From Dactylorhiza incarnata (lineage: Eukaryota > Streptophyta > Magnoliopsida > Asparagales > Orchidaceae), in the NCBI GenBank assembly GCA_033032865.1, contig JAWHQI010000065.1, forward strand, positions 2,170,001-2,234,000: 64,000 nt of DNA, written 5' to 3'. Shown here in pieces: positions 34,024 through 45,638 of the stretch. The notes beneath the pieces are model-generated. The model searched no databases. It was not told the origin of the DNA and saw only the letters and a program-made list of their open reading frames with translations. The translations under genes were made by a program, and so were the position numbers. Every line of letters starts with the position of its first letter. The first letter of the stretch is position 1.

Positions 34024-34952
34024 TAGTATTAAAGAGCTAGGTTATTGAAATAGAACATTCGTCGATCCTATTTGTGTTCACAAAACTCTCTTTGACGCCT
34101 TCTAAAGCTTCATTGAGACCAACGAGAGGCATTCGAGCCCTCTTTGACACCTTTCTCTCCTTCCAGACACTCCTTGACCTCTTCCGACGCCTTCAGAGAG
34201 CTTGCGGCGAATTCTATCTTCTTCCAAAATTTGTCAACGCATTTTTAGCCCTCCATGACTCCTTCCACCATCTTCTAAATGTTTGTTGACACATTTCGAG
34301 CCCTCGACGAAGCATTCCGTCTTCTTTTAGATGTTCGTCGACGCATTACGAGCACTCGATGTCGCCTTCTGTCATCTTATAGACGCTCGATCGAAGAACT
34401 GCCATCCATGCGCTTGATCCTTTCCAGATTCCTTTCGTTACAATAATCCCGAGCTCTTTAGAAGCTAAATCCTGCTTCCTAACTTTGTAGGACCGCTCAA
34501 ATTAATCTGTAAAGCATCCAGAGGCTCTCAACAACTCCTTCAGAGCCTTCACCGATCACTTACGGGATCTAATCCATTTCTATTCAACCTTTTGTCGATA
34601 GGCAGTAAGTCAAGGCTTGTCTTAACATTCATAAATCATCACCACACCATTACATCATAAATCTAGTCAATAAGTCTACAAATTCATCTGCTACGTCGAT
34701 CACTGTGAATGAGTCCTTGTCAAGACTCCCTTCTCTCCAAAGCCATGTTACCATTCGGTTGGTGGCAATGGAGTACACTCAGGTGTTTGAGATTGACTAT
34801 ATGAATACTTTTTCACCGGTTGTAAAGATTACTGCCATTCATAGCTTCTCGAGTCTCGACTTAGTTCATGATTGGCCTTTTCATTAGCTGGATATCAAGA
34901 ATGTCTTTCACAATGGTGACTTGGAAGCGGTATGGAGTAACCAACTGGTTTT
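34024..34952 (+). pseudogene. Copia leader and RT fragment
   Basis: After the primer-site relic comes about 650 bases of repeated CTTTGACGCCTTC / TTCGAGCCCTC-like leader. Then an RT fragment: RLVAMEYTQVFEIDYMNTFS, PVVKITAIHSF and LDIKNVFHNGDLEAVW (34735-34940). This corresponds to the first third of Copia RT. Stops are present, and gag, protease and integrase are missing. Confidence 0.75.
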
Positions 34953-35308
34953 TGTTATGGGCCTCGAGCATCGGGCCTAGTTATTTATTGTTACCTTTAT
35001 TGTTGTCTTTAGTGGGTGTTGTTATTATTGTTACCTTTATTGTTGTCTTTAGTGGGTGTTATTATTATTGTTTGTCTTTTATTATTATTGTCTTTTAGTA
35101 CGTTGAAGGCTTATATAAAGACATGAGTATGTTGTATTGTGAGCATCAATGAAAATAAGTCCATTTCCTCAAACCCTAAAGAGATTTTGGAAGCTCTCTC
35201 TCCCTTGAGGAAACATGCTTAGGCAGCTGCGGTTCCGACTCCGTTGTATCCTCACCTTCGGTCATCCATCGGCAACCCTACCGGTGTTAAGGGTTAGGCC
35301 CATAATAG
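34953..35308 (+). repeat. Copia-type LTR E with primer site
   Basis: It starts TGTTATGGGCCTCGAG and ends near GGCCCATAATA, so the outer bases are inverted. It has a TATA box in GGCTTATATAAAGAC (about 35107) and an internal tandem pair of a 40-base TTATTGTTACCTTTATTG unit. The primer site TTGGTATCGGAGCTAT follows at about 35310-35325, after which the sequence changes to a minus-strand gypsy gene. Only this 5' end remains. Confidence 0.7.
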
Positions 35309-35325
35309 CTTGGTATCGGAGCTAT

Positions 35326-37052
35326 CCTTCCTCCCCTTCTGACCAAGCATTTCCTTGACGGATACGAATAGTTGCTGCTTCTGCTTCTCCGAGGTTCTTC
35401 GATGTTTCCAATTTCTCTAGAGCTCGCACAAGCTCCTCCTGTTGAGTAATGAAGGAATAACTCGAACCTCTTCTACTAAGCACATCAACTACCACATTTG
35501 CTTTCCCCGGGTGGCACTGAATACCAATATCATAATCTGAAAAGAATTCTACCCACTTACGCTGCCTCATATTAAGCTCTTGCTAATCAAAAATATACTT
35601 AAGGCTTTTGTGATCCGTCAAGATCTCACAACGAACTCTGTATAGGTAGTGTCTCCAAATCTTCATTGCGTGGATGACGATTGCAAGCTCCAAATCGTGC
35701 ACATGATTGTTTTTCTTGTGAACCTTTAACTATCTGGAGGCGAAAGCTATGACCATACCATGCTGCATAAGTACACAACATAAGCCTTGACCTGAGGCAT
35801 CACTATAAATCTGAAAGCCATCTAAATTTGAAGGTAGACTCAAAATAGGGGCGGCCATCAACCTAGATTTCAACCCCTCAAAAGCGAGCTCACACTCAAC
35901 TGTCCAATTGAAGGCTTTTTCTTTCCTTGTAAGCGTAGTCATTGGTAAAGCTATTTTTGAGAAATCCTTAATGAATCTCTTGTAGTATCCTGCTAAACCG
36001 AGAAAACTGCGAATTTCAGTAACTGCCTTCGGCTTTGGCCAATCCTTTATTGCTTCTATCTTCTTCAGATCCACAACGAGACCTTTCTGACTGATCGTGT
36101 CCCAAGAATGCAATCTCAGAAAGACAGAATTCACACTTTGAAAATTTAGTGTACAACTGATTCTCCCTGAGAGTGCTCAAAACTGTCCTGAGGTGCTCGA
36201 CATGATCTTTTAGGCTCTTTGAATACACTAGGATGTCGTCTATAAAGACGATAACGAATCGATCTAGGAATTCCCGAAACACTCTATTCATTGGATCCAT
36301 AAAGGCGGACAGGGCATTAGCCAGCCCGAACGGCATGACCACGAACTCATAGTGTCCGTATCTAGTGCTGAACGCCGTCTTCTAAATGTCCACATCTCAA
36401 ATTTTCAACTGGTGGCAGCCTGACCTCAAATCTAACTTGGAGAACGGGCAAGATCTCTCAAGTTGATCAAACAAATCGTCTATCATGGGGATATGATACT
36501 TATTTTTAACTGTCAACTTGTTTAGCTCGCGGTTGTCTATGCACAACCTCAGGCTGTCGTCTTTCTTATTAACAAACAGTACTGGTGCACTCCAAGGTGA
36601 AGTGCTAGGGAGAATAAAACCCAGGTCGATCAGCTCCTGCAACTGGATCTTCAACTCGGCAAGTTCTTTGGGAGCCATTCGGTAAGGAGTCTTGGCCACT
36701 AGCGCAGCTCCCAGGTACAAGATCGTTTTGGAAGTCAATCTCTCTGGCAGGAGGGGCGCCAGGTAACTCCTATGGAAAGACATCTGGAAACTCCTGAGCT
36801 ACAGACATTTCTAGCAGATTAACCTTAGCTTCTGCATTCTTCAATACTAAGAAGGTTACACAACCCTTGTTGATGCATCTGACAGCCTTGAGTGAGGAGA
36901 TAATTAAATCGGAGACTCCCTTCATGCCCTGGAAGATAAAGACGATTTGGTTGGGTCCTTCGATCTGTATCACCTTGTTCTTGTAGTTTATCTTAGCATT
37001 CACATATGATAGACAGTCCATACCCACAATCAGTCAAATCCTGCTATAGGAA
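35326..37052 (-). pseudogene. pol: Ty3/gypsy pol fragment (protease end, RT, RNase H)
   Basis: Read right to left: GMDCLSYVNAKINYKNKVI (protease end, about 37027), then EFPDVFP. RT continues with [69 protein letters not shown] and the catalytic FIDDILVYS near 36230. RNase H gives [33 protein letters not shown] and [20 protein letters not shown]. The features fit the Tekay/Del branch. Both ends are truncated: at 35326 by LTR E and at 37053 by another LTR. Frame breaks near 36110, 36380, 35720 and 35580 make it non-functional. Confidence 0.92.
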
Positions 37053-38753
37053 TGTGACAACCCATATAAAAAAAGGAGATATTTAAATAAATATCTCTTT
37101 CCTAATTATCTAGCCGCCCCCTCTCCCGATTAAAATGAGGCGTTCGGTGCTAGGTTTCCGCAAACCCGTCTCCCGCTCCCTGTCTTCCGCGTGCGGCGTC
37201 CCCCGCTCCCGTCTCCCACACGTAGCGCCGCCGCCGCCAGCTTCTCCTGCTCCTGCCGGCGCCGCCTCCTGCTCCTCCTCCTTTCGGCGCCTCCTGCTGC
37301 TTCTTCTCTTCCCCCTTTGTTCGTTAGCCCTCTCCCCCATTCCAAGGGCCAATGGTTCTTCTCTCCCTCAAAGTGCCGACAACAATTTCCTTCCTCCAGC
37401 AGCACTCCTCCATGGGGGCCGGTAACCTCTCCATTTCTGGTGGACGACAACAACTCCTCCTCCAAGGGCCGACAACCACCCTCTCCTCCTAGTGCTCCAA
37501 TTTCTCTAGGGTTTTTGCTCGGATCCCTCTCTACTTGCATTTCTGGGCCCAGATTTGTCCCCTTAGGGTAAGGTTCTCCCTTCCTCCCTCCTTATTCAGA
37601 TTTTTGTATCCGTTATAATTTTCCTTGTGCTCCAAGTTACATTAATACATTAATCCAAGCTTATGTCACCTCATAATCGAATAATTCCGATTTACTTTTG
37701 ATCTCCGACGCCATTTACCAAAGTTATCATCGGGATTGTTCGAAACCCCTTCCAATTTAGGGTTTCTCCTAGCCAAAGCGCCTCCAAATCTCCGATTTCC
37801 GCGTGGTAATCTCCTCTCCCCTCATCTTTGAGGAAGGTAAATTCCTAAACCCCTCCCCCCTTATGTTTAGGTTTTGTAAAATAAAATGCTTGTGCTAGCT
37901 TAGGGTTTTTGCTATATTAAATATCCTATATGTTGTGCTTGGACATGTTTAAATTAGGTCTTTAAATGTTGTTTGCGCCGCTTAGCCGCCGCCGTCGAAT
38001 TCAACCTTAAGCCAAGTAAAGATCCCCCCTTTCTTGGAAGCATTGAGTTTAAATTATTTCGTCTGTTCTTATGATTATTTGACTTCTCTCTTTAATTTTT
38101 GATCTGCTAAATGAATTTAAATCTTGAATGCTTAATCTGTCAAGTTAGTAGTTTAGGGTTTAATATATTTGGAATGATATGAGTTTGTGATCCTGAATAT
38201 TTTTATTTGGAAATTACTTAGATGATTAATTTTCTCATTCAATGTATAATTGGAAGAATGACAGAATTTTTAGTCTTGAGCAACGAGGGTCATAATGATA
38301 ATTGATATGGTTTCCTTGTAGCAATCAAATGATTTGTGTTTTGTATAATGTTCAGATCGTACGTATGTTTACTTGGAAGATAATCGTGTCTTGGAATGGA
38401 TTAATCTGAATGAATACTTAGTACCCTAGAAAATGATGTATAGTAATCTTAACACTCGTGAATACTTGAACCCGCAAGTTTTCAAAACGCTTTATCTAGT
38501 TTCTTCTTTGTCATCGAATCTTGTTTCTTATGTCCATCTGGCTCTAAGACTTGTGTAATTATTGTTCCATGACTTGATCCCCCCTCACCCCGTTTCATGT
38601 TTGTAAATTCTACTCTTGTATATCTGAATCAGTAATTGATAACATATCGTGATACGCTTGAAATTACCAAATTATGAATCATTTAATTCATTAATAATAT
38701 AAGCGAACAATGAAAGGCGGTGTTTAATTGATGCAACTCCTCGACTTGGGTTC
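37053..38753 (+). repeat. Gypsy-type LTR or leader I (first part)
   Basis: It opens TGTGACAACCCATATAAA inside the protease end of the neighbouring gypsy gene, so it is an insertion. C-rich leader-like sequence follows (37130-37560), where long frames on both strands lack any domain and reflect composition. Splice-like sites then occur (GGTAAGGTTCTCC, about 37566). AT-rich DNA continues to 38753, where a gag-only element is inserted; it resumes at 40951. The far end was not located. Confidence 0.45.
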
Positions 38754-40945
38754 TAATAGGGACTAGAAAGAGAATGCTTGAATCAATGAACCACGGATAC
38801 AATCCGGAGCGAGCTCCGGCCAACTCTCGGAGGCTGGTTCTTCCAAAGAGTTTCTCTCTAATGAGAGCCTAAAAGACCAAGGATCAAAAGATAACCTCTC
38901 CCCAAAACCACCTCCTTATATAGGGGGGGGGGGTCACATCAAACCTAATAACCTTTAAAGAAAATACTAATACTAATACTAATAATGATACGAGCGTGCG
39001 CGTAACAATACACCCCGTCAGAAAAATGATCTTGACCCCAAGGTCGGCCCGCCGCCCGCCGATCAGTGATGATATGCACGCGGTTGGGATGCCGTAGATG
39101 TGCCCGGGGGGTCTCCTGGTAGTCCGTTTGAGAGCAGCAGGGCGTCAAAGTCGGCGGCGGTGAGCGCGGCCACGTCGTCGCCGATGAGGACCCGACACTC
39201 CTTCATCGAGCACGCATGACCAGGAGAGTAGGGTTGCTTGCAGCGGAAGCACAGACCCTTGCTCCGTAAGTCGTTGTACTCCTGATTGGTCAGGCGGTGT
39301 GTAGGGACATGCCGAGTGTTGGTTGGGCCCATAATTGGTGGCCGGGGTAGGGGAGGTGGCAAAGGTGGAGGTTTGGGATGGGTCGAGAAGTAAGGTTGGG
39401 AGGGATGCCTGGAGGAAAGTGATGGGTACGGAATGTCGCCGGGCGTCGCGAGGAATTTCGCCTCCACAAGGGGGGAGAGGTTGATGGCTTGGTGGACCGT
39501 TAATGGCTTGAGGGTGCGGAGACGGGAGCGGAAGTGGGGTTGCAAGCCGTTCATGAAGAACCCCAAGTAATGGTCTGGGGGAAGTCCGGGAACATGGGTG
39601 ACCAATTCCACGAATCATCGATGTACGAATCAATGGAGCCGGTGTGACAGACCCCGCAAAGTCGCTCGATTATGGGGCTGGAGTAGCGGTCGTCATACCG
39701 CTGAATCAGGGCCTCGGTGAGATCTGTCCAGGTGAGGTCGGGAGAGGTCTGGCGTAGCCAACAGACCCAATGGAGGGCAGACCCTTCCATGTCGATAAGT
39801 GCGGTGGAGACCCGTTGAGTCAGAGGGGTCTGGTGGATGTCGAAGAACTGTTCGGCGTGGGCAATCCACCCAAGGGGGTCAGTCCAGTTGAATGTGGGAA
39901 TGCCAGGTCCACGGTACGGTGGAGGCGGTAATTCCATTACTGCGGGTGTATCGGGGATCATAGTGCTGGGGGATCCCACGACAAAGGCGGTAGGAGGCCC
40001 GGAGTGCTGTCTAGGCTGTAAGTTCTGGAGCATGGTCAGAATCGAGGCGAACTGCTCGGTCTGTGCCTCGAGGCGAGCGTTGATGGTGGTGAGGGAGTGT
40101 TCGAGGGCTTCCACGCGGAATTCCGTCCTCCCCTTTGGCATATGAGAATGCACGAGGGATAGAGCGTCGCAGGAGAGTGTCGGAGAGGGCGGAGATGTGC
40201 GGGCTGGCGGCGGATAGTGGAAGCAGGCTGCCGCAGCGGCGACAGGATCTGGCGGATGGAAGGATCTGGCGGTAGGATGCCGAGCGGAACGACGGATCGG
40301 TGCGGATCCAGTGGGTGCTGAGGCGGCGCTGAATCGAAGGGGCTGGCGGTGCGGTGCGAAAGCGAAGGGGTTGGCGGTGCGGCGCTGAATCGAAGGGGCG
40401 AGCAAACGATGGATCGAAGTGATCGACGAATCGACTGCGGTACGCACAACGCAAAGATCGACGGATCTGGCGGTTGCGTCACAGGGAAGGCACGGGGCGG
40501 CACGCAAGGATCGACAGATCTGGCGATTATGTCACAGGGAAGCCACGGGGCGGCGACTGCGGTTTCGCACGACGAGATGGCGTGCAGGGCTGCGTCGGAT
40601 CGCAGAAGCGGGCTGCAGGAGCTCTCGGACAGTGGAGAGGAAGACTCCGACGGCTGCAGCAGCGGGCGGAGCGGCAGGTCAGACCAAATAATAGGGACTA
40701 GACAGAGAATGCTTGAATCAATGAACCACAGATACAATCCGGAGCGAGCTCCGGCCAACTCTCGGAGGCTGGTTCCTCCAAAGTGCTTCTCTCTAATGAG
40801 AGCCCAAAAGACCAAGGATCAAAAGATAACCTAACTTCCCAAAACCACCTCCTTATATTGGGAGGGGGGGCTCACATCAACCCTAATAACCTTTAAAGAA
40901 AATACTAATACTAATACTAATAATGATACGAGCTTGCGCATAACA
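38754..40945 (-). mobile_element. Gag-only LTR retrotransposon (TR-GAG type, element L)
   Basis: LTRs at 38754-39007 (254 bases) and 40689-40945 (257 bases) with an exact target duplication GGTTC (38749-38753 and 40946-40950). On the minus strand the LTR reads TGTTATGCGC to CTATTA, so it ends TA instead of CA. The internal 1.7 kb encodes only Gag. The tract before the 3' LTR, GACGGGGTGTAT, is a plausible polypurine tract; the expected primer site is only partly recognisable (TTTGGTCTGACC). Lacking protease, RT and integrase, it must use proteins from an autonomous gypsy element. Confidence 0.9.
39063..40150 (-). pseudogene. gag: Ty3/gypsy-type Gag of element L
   Basis: From about 40140 on the minus strand: a coiled segment (VEALEHSLTTINARLEAQTE), then the gag core PTFNWTDPLGWIAHAEQFFD, STALIDMEGSALHWVCWL and LTEALIQRYDDRYSS. 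A frame change near 39600 leads to FMNGLQPHFRSRLRTLKPL and a zinc finger of the chromovirus form CFRCKQPYSPGHAC (about 39260-39215). The ATG is probably MPKGRTEFRVEALE near 40143. One frameshift separates the two halves; otherwise the reading is open. Confidence 0.85.
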
Positions 40946-40950
40946 GGTTC

Positions 40951-41590
40951 CCTTTTGAATCCCTAATGGGAACAAAGGACCGGTCATAGCTAACATGAAC
41001 TCCCTGTCTCAAGGGTGAGGGTTCTAAAGATCCGCCCTTTAGAGATCACCGACAGAAATCCTGAATCTCTGATAAGACTTTCATCTGAATTTGAATCCTT
41101 CTGAATCCTGAATCTTGTGCATCAACTAAAGACACCTACACCTTTCATTTGTTACATCTTAGGTCATTACATAAACAAACACCCGCTTTACCTCGGAGTA
41201 GTCTAATAATTCTAGATATTTCTGCTTGACTCATTTACTTTCATGTCTTGTTAGCTTGCTTCATGAAAACTGGTACACAAATATTTCTGTTTCTCCTGCT
41301 CGTACTTTACTTTGCTCCTATTCATTTCAATATTCTGAGGCTTTTTCCTCCTTGTTTTGGAATTCCAACGAGCAAACTACAGGGACGATCGACCCTTTTC
41401 AGCAAGTCCCCCCCCGGAGTGTGATTGTCCCCTACGTGTCCTTCCTGCACTTCCGGACTGCTCCTTAGGACTTCGAGCTCTTCCTACGACTACTCACAAC
41501 TTCATCTCACCTCTCCATGCTCACTAGATTTGGCCTATGGAGGCTCCACCTCTACCTCCTGCTACAGTTATCTCCCTTGCCACTTCCTCA
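40951..41590 (+). other. Continuation after element L, no gene recognised
   Basis: Probably the rest of the LTR or leader interrupted at 38753. An 80-codon frame (41226-41468) has no signature, but its end runs towards the Copia protease scrap that follows. Confidence 0.4.
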
Positions 41591-42029
41591 GGTAGCGCGC
41601 ATGTTGCTACTTAGGGTAAGTGACTCATCGCCTCCGGTGCTACCAATCATATGACTGTGAACTCTCTCCTCTCTTCTCAACTCAAAAAGCATAATTGTTA
41701 CCACTGGTCATTGTGGCTGATGGATCTCCTGCTCCAATTTGTGGATTTGGCATTGTGACTACCTTCTCTCTTCTTCAGTTGGAAAACACTCTTTATGCCC
41801 CCAATTTGCCTTTCAACTTGTTGTCTGTTAATGCTCTTTCCCGACAATTGTAATGCTTTGTCTCTCCTACCGCTTATTATTTTCAGGACCTTCACTTGCA
41901 GAGGACGATTGCTATTGGTACTGAACACGACGGTCTCTATTGTGATGATCCGCAAACTGCCACAATAATTCTGTAAACATCAGAAGCAATTTTTTCCACC
42001 GCAGCACAATATGTTATACAATGAGTATA
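41591..42029 (+). pseudogene. Copia protease / pre-integrase scrap
   Basis: ASGATNHMTVNSLLSS near 41630 is a Copia protease active-site region with Ala at the catalytic Asp position. TLYAPNLPFNLLSVNALS near 41790 and the segment ending GTEHDGLYC are the usual sequence between protease and integrase. It stops at 42029, where element M is inserted. Confidence 0.7.
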
Positions 42030-42348
42030 TGTTATGAATATGCTAGGGATAGAGAGAAAGCTAGAGAGACTAGGGAAGAAGAGGGAACTAGGGTTTGCTA
42101 GAAGAGGAATACCTGATAATAATCTTCATAGCCATTAAGAGGGAGGGGTCCGGGTATATATAATACCCGGGCCCAAGGGGGCCGGCCGGCCCCCATAGGG
42201 GCTGAACCAGTGTGGTTCAGCCCCAATTCCTTATATTTAATATTGGCGGGCTGAACCGGATGGTTCAGCCCGGTCTTCTTCCGTCTTCTCCTTTGGTCGA
42301 CGTGCACAGTCGTATCCTCCGCGTCCGGTAGAGTCGCCGAGCGTAACA
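42030..42348 (-). repeat. 3' LTR of element M with hairpin cluster
   Basis: 319 bases. It contains a self-complementary region with TATATATAA (42150-42170) and three hairpins: an 18-base perfect palindrome at 42177-42194, a 12-bp stem with 3-base loop at 42198-42224, and an 11-bp stem with 4-base loop at 42247-42272. The right LTR repeats them (first at 45043). Confidence 0.95.
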
Positions 42349-44225
42349 TTCCCTTCCCCTTCAAGGGCCAGCTTGTCCTCAAGCTGGAGGCGGTGAGCAC
42401 GCGGCTCCTTCCCCGCAGTACTCTGTCCCATCCTGGCTGAACTTAGGCCTTCCAAGCAGTACTCCTTCCCGTGCCGGCTGAACTCCATAGTCATCTGAAC
42501 CCAATCGAAGGTCACCCGCTTAAGTTGCTGCAGCCACGGTGCGCCCAAGACCATGTCAGAACCCCGGATTGGCAATAAGTAAACATCAATATGCTCGGTG
42601 TACCCATGTATCTGGAGCTCCACCCCTTTCATCACCCCCTCGCATTGCAGTGTACGTCCATCCGCCACCCTGACGTGGAACGCTGCGCTGCAATCTATGA
42701 CACCCCCCGTCTGCCGGGCCACACCGGGTTGGATGAAGTTGTGAGTGCTCCCGCTGTCCATCAAGATCGTCACCGTCTCCCTGCCGACCCTCCCAGCCAA
42801 GTGTAAGGTCGGAGATGGGGTACCCCCTTTCAGGGCCTGGAGGGATATGACAAAGTCGTCAAAAACCAACTCTCCCTCCGCTGCAGTGTCAGTAACATCT
42901 TCCGCTTCCTCCTGTAGCATGAATACCTGGACCTTCTGGCAAGTGTGCCCGCGGGTATACTTCTCATCGCAGTTGAAGCATAACCCTTTGTCCTTTCTGG
43001 CCTGAAGCTCCTGCCACGTCAACCTCATCACCGTAGGGCGGCCCCCGGTAGGTGGTTCTTGCTTGGGTACATCTGCACCCATAGGTGCCCGACCTGTCGT
43101 CCGAGTCCTCTGCCGATTGTATCGCTCCTCCTGTATCCTGGCCAGGCTGATGGCATGACTCAAACTGCGTGGCATGTAGGCGTGGACCTCGTCTCTCAGG
43201 TGATCCTTCAATCCTGATACAAAGCAGCTCAGCATCGTTTTTTCCTCCCAATTGACCCGATTGGCCAACCGTTAAAACTCTGTCCGGTACTCCGTGACGG
43301 TCCCGTTTTGCCGCAATTTCTGCAACATGGCTTCAACATCTTCGTACTCCAAAGGACCGAAGCGAGCAGAGAAGGACTCCACAAACTCCTCCCAGGGTGC
43401 ATAGTCGCGTCCCCTCAGAAACCATTTTGTCCACTGATAGGCGTCCTCTTCCAGGTGGAAAGATGCCAACTGAACCCACTGCCCCGCCGGAATCTCTTGG
43501 TATTTGAAAAAAAGTTCAACTCTCTGGATCCACTCAAGGGCGTCACCTCCTTTGAACTTAGGGAAGTTCATTCGTGTCAATTTGGGCTGCATATATGGGC
43601 GGTGTTCTGCTGGTGCTGGATGGTATGGTGGTGCCGGAGCCACTGCGGGCCCGGGCCGTCCCCGGTCCAGACCGTAGCCTCCTTGTTGCCCTCCACCCCA
43701 TGGGTTGCCAGTTCCATAGTCCGCCGGTCCGCCATATGGCGGTGGCATCGGTAGGATGCCTGCCACACCCCCGAGTGGGGTCGCATTCGCTCCAGTAGGT
43801 CGAAAAGGGGCTGCTCCCTGCCCTGGACCCCGCCACGAGGAACCCGGCTGCATTCCCGGTCCGTTCCAAGCGTACTGAGCGCCGAACGGCCCATTCTGTG
43901 CCGCCGATCCCGATACGTGGATGCCGCCTCCCGTAGACCCGGATCCGGCACATGGTTGCGTTCCACTTCCGATTCCTGTGCCGTTCTGCGCCGGGGGATG
44001 GTAGGATACTTCGGTTTCAGATTCCTCCGCCGCGTGGGATTTTCCTTTCAGATTTTGCACGAGTAAGTTCTTGATCTCCTCCATGCGCGCGTCCAAGCGA
44101 TCCTCTAGATTTTTATGGGAGGATTTCACTTGTTCTTCGAGTGTCGCCACCTTGTCCGATAACCCAACGTAGTTCTCTTCGATGATGGCCAAGCGTGCAT
44201 TCTCGGCTTCGGTGCGTGTCACCAT
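42237..44225 (-). pseudogene. gag: Gag-protease of element M, single in-frame stop
   Basis: The ATG at 44225 (MVTRTEAENARLAIIEENYV) opens a coiled-coil N-terminus, then a Gly/Pro-rich linker. The gag core follows: KLTRMNFPKFKGGDALEWIQ, FHLEEDAYQWTKWFLRG and FSARFGPLEYED. A TAA at 43272-43274, where relatives have Glu (EYRTEF-stop-RLANRV), interrupts it without shifting frame. Then come FVSGLKDHLRDEVHAY, a zinc finger CFNCDEKYTRGHTC (about 42985-42945) and an aspartic protease (LMDSGSTHNFIQPG near 42760; GSDMVLGAPWLQQL near 42555). The frame then reads through the purine tract into the 3' LTR and stops at 42237. Apart from that stop it would be about 660 residues. Confidence 0.9.
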
Positions 44226-44879
44226 GGTTAGGCGCGGACACGACGATGTGAACTTGGAATAGTGATCTGAAATAAAAAAGGTGAAGCCGCCTGAAGTCTG
44301 CGGGTTGCCTTGAAGACTTGAACTGGATGCAGGATGACCTAGAGGCGATGGGTTGCGGGCTGGGACTGTAGCAGAACCACCATTTCAGAAAAAAATTCCT
44401 GTTTTATGTATTCTGCTCGGGGGATGATGGATGGTCCGTTTTCTGGGCTTGGACAGCGGCAGGGCTGAAATTGGGGGGCGAGGAGGCTGTCGGCTGGGCA
44501 AAAACAACACAGCAACTCCAATCTAGGGCAGGGAGGGCTCGGCCAGAGATGTAAAAGGGAGTAATCCAGCACCTGGGAAGATCGACGCAAGCAATCGGAG
44601 AAGAAGACGTTGTCGTTCTCAGCGATCCGGAGAAACAGTCGATCCGGAGTCGTCGCTGGAATTCGTCGATCGGCAAAAGCAGTCGAGCGTCGATCGGCAG
44701 AGGCAGTCGAATCCGTCGATCGGCAGAATCAGTCGAGCGTCGATCGGCAGAAGCAGTCGAATCCGTCGATCGGCAGAAACAGTCGCTGGAATCCGTCGAT
44801 CCGCGGAAACAGTCGCTGGAAGTCGTCGCTGGAGACAGTCCGGAAACTCTGGAATTCGGAAAAAAAACTGGGAGGGTGA

Positions 44880-44895
44880 ATCCTCTGATACCAAA
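44880..44895 (-). promoter_or_regulatory. Primer binding site of element M
   Basis: The minus strand reads TTTGGTATCAGAGGAT immediately inside the 5' LTR, matching initiator tRNA-Met. Confidence 0.9.
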
Positions 44896-45214
44896 TGTTA
44901 TGAATATGCTAGGGATAGAGAGAAAGCTAGAGAGACTAGGGAAGAAGAGGGAACTAGGGTTTGCTAGAAGAGGAATACCTGATAATAATCTTCATAGCCA
45001 TCAAGAGGGAGGGGTCCGGGTATATATAATACCCGGGCCCAAGGGGGCCGGCCGGCCCCCATAGGGGCTGAACCAGTGTGGTTCAGCCCCAATTCCTTAT
45101 ATTTAATATTGGCGGGCTGAACCGGATGGTTCAGCCCGGTCTTCTTCCGTCTTCTCCTTTGGTCGACGTGCACAGTCGTATCCTCCGCGTCTGGTAGAGT
45201 CGCCGAGCGTAACA
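44896..45214 (-). repeat. 5' LTR of element M
   Basis: 319 bases, followed by the GTATA duplication at 45215-45219. It contains the same hairpin cluster as the left copy. Confidence 0.95.
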
Positions 45215-45638
45215 GTATACAAAACGCATAAATGTACAAAATAAAATCTTTTTTTATTTCATTATAGTCTCATCATACATCGATAGTAAGTAATATAATA
45301 ATACTATTAAAAGAGTGCGGAGTACAAATATAAGGCTTCATTTGGTTGAGCGGTTGCGATTGTAAAAGGAGCTGTTGGAAATGCAGGTTTGTAAATGGAG
45401 CTGTTGGAAACTTGCAGCTGGAAATGGAGTTCTGTTTGGTTATTCTGTGTTTGCAGAGCTGTTCAAAACTGAGAACCGTTTGGCAAAACTGCGGTGACGT
45501 TTTGTAAATTTTTTTTATTAAATTTTATATTAGAGATTTTTTGAAATTATTTCGAACACTATAATAAACCTCAAACATACATGAACTATGCAAACACATA
45601 CAGGAACTCATAAACACATACAGGAACTAAAAAAATGT

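Larger units (their letters stand above)
42030..45214 (-). mobile_element. Gag-protease LTR retrotransposon (TR-GAG type, element M)
   Basis: Two 319-base LTRs (42030-42348 and 44896-45214) with an exact GTATA duplication (42025-42029 and 45215-45219). On the minus strand the LTR reads TGTTACGCTCGG to CATAACA. The primer site TTTGGTATCAGAGG directly follows the 5' LTR (44880-44895). The purine tract GAAGGGGAAGGGAA precedes the 3' LTR. The interior encodes one Gag-protease frame, broken by a single stop, and no RT or integrase. The LTRs differ at only a few positions by eye (for example CATTAAG against CATCAAG), so insertion was recent. Confidence 0.95.

Noticed and set aside
37110..37571. Long overlapping Ser/Pro/Leu and Glu/Gly/Arg frames
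   Set aside because: Base-composition effects of a C-rich leader on both strands; no recognised domain.
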